From Firmicutes bacterium UBA4049 (GTDB lineage Bacteria; Bacillota; Desulfotomaculia; Desulfotomaculales; Nap2-2B): DNA of 24,447 nt. The notes below the pieces were generated by a model. That model worked only from the letters and a program-made list of their open reading frames with translations, had not been told where the DNA came from and made no database searches. A program made the position numbers and the translations under genes. Below, in pieces: positions 22,276 to 24,447 of the stretch. The stretch's first letter is position 1. Each line of letters begins with the position of its first letter. The DNA lies in NCBI GenBank assembly GCA_002382755.1, contig DFZT01000070.1:1-24447 (forward strand), given 5' to 3'.

Positions 22276-23444
22276 ATTTATTGGAAAGCATCCGTGTAGC
22301 TTTAGAGGGCATCCAGGCCAATAAATTACGTTCTTTTCTGACCACCCTGGGTATAGTCATCGGCATTGCGGCGGTAATCGCAGTGGTGGCCATCGGCCAG
22401 GGAGGCCAGGCCGTATTGATGGCCGAAATGGAGAAGGTGGGTACCAATATATTTTTCGTCAGTGTTGATTGGAACGATGAATCCTCCCACAAGGGGTTCA
22501 GCGCCGGCGACGTGCAGGTATTGAAGGATAGGCTGCCCGGTATCACCCATCTTTCCGCCAACAGTTCTAATACGGATAATGTGCGGGGGCCGAAGAAAAA
22601 AAAGTATTGCACTGTACAGGGAGTGTCCTCCGACTACTCCTTTATCAGTAAAATGACTATGAAAGAAGGGCGCTTTTTCAGCAGCGGGGACGACGGCCTG
22701 GGCCGGCGGGTGGCCGTACTTGACGAGGCGTTGGCGGACGAAATATTCGGACGCGCTGATCCGGTGGGAAATATGGTCAGTATCGGCAGCACCCCTTTTC
22801 TGGTTATAGGGCTGGTGGCCAAAGGCGAGTCTATTTTCGGCTTTAGCGAAAATGTCAATGCTTATATACCGGGCAAGACCTGGCGCAATATATACGGATC
22901 CTATATCAGTAATCTTCAGGGCAGCGCCGTTTCCAAAGAAAAGGTTCAGGAAACTATGGAGCAGGCGGTAAAGGTGCTGGAGCGCCGCCACCCGGGTGTA
23001 CAGTATACCAGTCAGAGCATGGAGCAGATAAAGCAGTCGGCCGGCAAAATAACCGGCATTATGACTCTTGTAATCAGCGCCATAGCCGGAATATCCCTTT
23101 TCGTAGGCGGCATTGGTGTAATGAACATAATGCTGGTGTCCGTTACGGAGCGGACCAGGGAAATAGGCATACGCAAAGCCCTGGGAGCCAGGCGGAAGGA
23201 TATTCTTGTCCAGTTCTTGATTGAATCCGTGGTTTTGAGCGTGCTGGGGGGCATTATCGGCATGGCGGTGGGTATAGGCGGGGCTTTTATCATTGCCAAA
23301 GTGGCCAAGTGGCCTCCCTTAGTTTCCTGGTGGACAGCGCTGCTGGCGTTTGCCTTCTCTGCGTGCATCGGCGTCATCTTTGGCCTGCTGCCTGCTAACA
23401 AGGCCGCTAAAATGGACCCCATAGAAGCTCTGCGGAGGGACTGA
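22272..23444 (+). CDS. MacB-type FtsX-domain permease
   Basis: The 390-residue protein has an N-terminal helix (ANKLRSFLTTLGIVIGIAAV, about 16-35), a large extracytoplasmic MacB periplasmic-core-type domain (about 45-255) and three C-terminal helices. These contain the FtsX motif VGGIGVMNIMLVSVTERTRE and GIRKALGARRKDIL, and end in PANKAAKMDPIEALRRD. This is a MacB-type permease with the ATPase on a separate chain. Start GTG 22272 lies in the GTGA overlap. With the adaptor and ATPase it forms a complete MacAB-like transporter for a peptide, lipid or antibiotic-like substrate. Confidence 0.95.
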   Translation: MNLLESIRVALEGIQANKLRSFLTTLGIVIGIAAVIAVVAIGQGGQAVLMAEMEKVGTNIFFVSVDWNDESSHKGFSAGDVQVLKDRLPGITHLSANSSNTDNVRGPKKKKYCTVQGVSSDYSFISKMTMKEGRFFSSGDDGLGRRVAVLDEALADEIFGRADPVGNMVSIGSTPFLVIGLVAKGESIFGFSENVNAYIPGKTWRNIYGSYISNLQGSAVSKEKVQETMEQAVKVLERRHPGVQYTSQSMEQIKQSAGKITGIMTLVISAIAGISLFVGGIGVMNIMLVSVTERTREIGIRKALGARRKDILVQFLIESVVLSVLGGIIGMAVGIGGAFIIAKVAKWPPLVSWWTALLAFAFSACIGVIFGLLPANKAAKMDPIEALRRD

Positions 23445-23657
23445 GTATAAGCTGCGAGCCGGTATGACATAACAGCTCTTTTTGTATTAGTAGCTGTTTA
23501 GTGAAGGAATTCGGGGCATTGAAAAAAGGTTCCTATTTAAAGACAGTAACGAGTACATCAATTTATTTTGGTCACTACAACCTTGATCCGGCTAATTGAT
23601 GCCTCCTTTTAAGGGGGTCTTTTACCCCAAGAAGACGATAGATTTCCAAGCGCTCCT

Positions 23658-23675
23658 TTTCCGGCATGCCGGAAA
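23658..23675. repeat. 18-bp perfect palindrome
   Basis: TTTCCGGCATGCCGGAAA is fully self-complementary. It lies in the gap between the transporter operon and hicA. It has no T-run on either side, so it is more likely a protein-binding or cruciform element than a terminator. Confidence 0.6.
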
Positions 23676-23779
23676 CCCGGAGATGATGAATTTTATTGTC
23701 CGCGTCGGTAAAGAATGTTCAGAACCTGTAATATTTTGGTTTTATCGTTCACATTTTCCTCTCTATATTTTTCTCGGCT

Positions 23780-23801
23780 GCCTAACGTGTAAAATCAGCC
23801 G
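23780..23801. repeat. Left copy of a 22-bp direct repeat flanking hicBA
   Basis: The 22 bases starting GCCTAACGTGTAAAAT and ending CAGCCG recur exactly at 24282-24303, 502 bases away. The left copy is also part of two competing hairpins: CGGCTG (23775-23780) can pair with CAGCCG (23796-23801), and CAGCCGAC (23796-23803) can pair with GTCGGCTG (23814-23821). Confidence 0.75.
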
Positions 23802-23831
23802 ACGATGTAAGCGGTCGGCTGGATTGATTTA

Positions 23832-24005
23832 TTATGCCAATTCCTTTATTATGTGCTTTGCAAGTTTTTCATCTATCTCGTCATGTCTTGGAACAGGCTG
23901 TTTTTTACCGGTTTTAGGATTTCTGTATAGATCATGACGGCTCCCATGTCTGACCAGCACGCATCCGACGGAGGTGATTTTCTTAATAAGCTCCTTTCTT
24001 TTCAT
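23832..24005 (-). CDS. hicA: HicA-type mRNA interferase toxin
   Basis: This 57-residue protein begins MKRKELIKKITSVGCVLVRH and continues with GSRHDLYRNPKTGKKQPVPR and HDEID. The G-S-x-H-x-x-Y strand with His24 and the later P-x-H-x-E-I segment define HicA (YcfA/double-stranded-RNA-binding-like) toxins, which cut mRNA during translation. It is small, as expected. Its ATG overlaps the stop of hicB (ATGA), giving antitoxin-first order. A stem (CAGCCGAC/GTCGGCTG) followed by ATTTTA lies just beyond its stop and may terminate the operon. Confidence 0.88.
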   Translation of the reverse strand: MKRKELIKKITSVGCVLVRHGSRHDLYRNPKTGKKQPVPRHDEIDEKLAKHIIKELA

Positions 24006-24199
24006 AACGTCAGGGCAAGCTCTTTTACTTCATGGTCGTCCGGGACGTCCTCCATAGTCATAAGTATATAGGCGTCCTTCATGTTTTCTTCAAGCTCTTT
24101 CAGTGTTTCTCCCTGCGTCATTATTTCAGGATGTTCGAGGAGCTTGCCGACCCAGAACTTTTCACCCTTCCAGTAAATCATTTTTAGCCTTGCTTCCAT
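24002..24199 (-). CDS. hicB: HicB-type antitoxin, short form
   Basis: From ATG 24199 the protein is 65 residues. The sequence FWVGKLLEHPEIMTQGETLK, then ELEENMKDAY, is the conserved HicB partial RNase H-like core that neutralises HicA. No C-terminal DNA-binding domain follows, so autoregulation would need another protein. ATG 24199 has GGAGG seven bases upstream; an in-frame ATG at 24214 is rejected because that ribosome binding site would lie inside the coding sequence. It overlaps hicA by four bases. Confidence 0.87.
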   Translation of the reverse strand: MEARLKMIYWKGEKFWVGKLLEHPEIMTQGETLKELEENMKDAYILMTMEDVPDDHEVKELALTL

Positions 24200-24226
24200 C
24201 TTCTCACCTCCCATAAATCTTCTTCA

Positions 24227-24232
24227 ATTATA
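24227..24232 (-). promoter_or_regulatory. Candidate -10 box of hicBA
   Basis: The minus strand reads TATAAT, 28 bases before the hicB ATG at 24199. No good -35 hexamer lies at the expected distance. Tentative. Confidence 0.35.
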
Positions 24233-24281
24233 ATACCACAAAGACGAGGAATAAGTATCACCAATATGTTTTCATTTTCCG

Positions 24282-24303
24282 GCCTAACGTGTAAAATCAG
24301 CCG
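24282..24303. repeat. Right copy of the 22-bp direct repeat flanking hicBA
   Basis: This is an exact copy of 23780-23801. It too ends in an AGCCG hairpin arm, here AGCCGCGCGGCT. It lies between hicB and the IS66-type gene. Confidence 0.75.
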
Positions 24304-24314
24304 CGCGGCTTTTT
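24299..24314 (+). terminator. Short GC hairpin with T-run before the IS66-type gene
   Basis: AGCCGCGCGGCT is a perfect palindrome followed by a run of five T (the last T of the stem plus four). Its loop is tight (AGCC/GGCT around GCGC). It could stop read-through into the transposase gene from the left. Confidence 0.45.
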
Positions 24315-24359
24315 GCGTCGCCCGCATTTGGCCAAAAACCTGCCGGGCGGTGATCTTTT

Positions 24360-24447
24360 GTGAAACGTGAAGAGTTTGAAATCATCTATGATCAGGGGCC
24401 GGATGCGGTGTTCGCCCTTGTCGAGACACTGATTGCCCAGATCAACG
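24360..24447 (+). CDS. IS66-type transposase, N-terminal start (partial)
   Basis: GTG 24360, preceded by GGCGGTGA, opens a frame reading KREEFEIIYDQGPDAVFALV, then ETLIAQIN to the right edge. The E-E-x-x-x-I-Y-x-x-G-P-x-A-V segment is the typical start of the large IS66 transposase (TnpC). Only 29 residues are visible, so an intact element cannot be claimed. The upstream TnpA/TnpB accessory genes of full IS66 elements are not present between it and hicB, so this may be an IS66 variant with a lone transposase or a remnant. Confidence 0.65.
   Translation, partial: MKREEFEIIYDQGPDAVFALVETLIAQIN

Larger units (their letters stand above)
23445..23831. other. 387-base gap with hairpins and a possible recombinase scrap
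   Basis: Contents are a weak inverted repeat AACAGCT/AGCTGTT (23471-23498) after the permease, a GGGGT/ACCCC pair near 23613-23628, an 18-bp perfect palindrome (23658-23675) and the left copy of the hicBA-flanking repeat. A minus-strand 30-codon frame (23575-23667; EKERLEIYRLLGVK) faintly recalls the C-terminus of serine recombinases. No intact gene is seen. Confidence 0.4.

Noticed and set aside
23596..23937. 113-codon plus-strand frame
   Set aside because: It crosses the left direct repeat and the antisense of hicA and has no ribosome binding site or family features.
24002..24214. HicB start at ATG 24214
   Set aside because: The GGAGG ribosome binding site lies within those first five codons and is ideally spaced for ATG 24199.

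Overview
The window reads like a chromosomal segment of a strictly anaerobic, spore-former-type Firmicute, probably a Peptococcaceae relative (Desulfotomaculum/Pelotomaculum-like). This is inferred from gene content: Ni-CO dehydrogenase with CooF, hybrid cluster protein, reverse rubrerythrin, cytoplasmic [NiFe]-hydrogenase-type subunits, DUF2089 and YtrA-type GntR regulators, AGGAGG-type ribosome binding sites and frequent TTG/GTG starts. No rRNA, tRNA or CRISPR array was seen.

Layout. (1) 1-3956: the tail of an HlyD/MFP adaptor, then two overlapping genes for a heterodimeric ABC exporter with one canonical and one degenerate ATP site. (2) 4011-6363, minus strand: a small/large subunit pair of [NiFe]-hydrogenase type. 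The nickel-binding cysteines are intact, but the two N-terminal cysteines of the proximal FeS cluster and the usual proton-transfer glutamate are missing. (3) 6488-8645: a DUF2892 membrane protein, a decayed response-regulator receiver gene, and a minus-strand four-gene operon (DUF2089 regulator, SHOCT-like protein, unknown 108-residue protein, YvlD-type holin-like membrane protein). (4) 9166-16626: a redox and nitrosative/oxidative stress island. Hcp is divergent from a Crp/Fnr (HcpR-like) regulator, followed by an Rrf2 regulator and the operon-like run cooS-cooF-FAD/NAD oxidoreductase-reverse rubrerythrin. (5) 16627-19073: a scrapyard of remnants (IS end, ISAzo13-type transposase start, truncated methyltransferase and GNAT genes, DUF4338 pseudogene) around an intact YtrA-like GntR regulator and its membrane partner. 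(6) 19372-23444: a Yip1 protein and a MacAB-like three-gene efflux or lipoprotein-type transporter. (7) 23445-24447: a HicBA toxin-antitoxin pair bracketed by a 22-bp direct repeat, then the start of an IS66-type transposase that runs off the window.

How the parts fit. The stress island is the main functional block. Hcp handles reactive nitrogen species. The CooS/CooF/FAD-NAD oxidoreductase/rubrerythrin set could route electrons from CO or NAD(P)H to peroxide. Each half has its own sensor-type regulator with visible candidate operators. The hcp/crp intergenic palindrome sits exactly at -41.5 of a plausible hcp promoter and downstream of the regulator's own promoter, which fits activation of hcp with self-repression. 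The CooS retains all C-cluster ligands I can align but lacks the catalytic lysine and one tunnel histidine, so its activity as a classical CO dehydrogenase is doubtful. With the altered hydrogenase pair, the window holds two metalloenzymes whose cofactor cages are kept while their electron or proton relay residues are changed; these are the best candidates for undescribed biology here.
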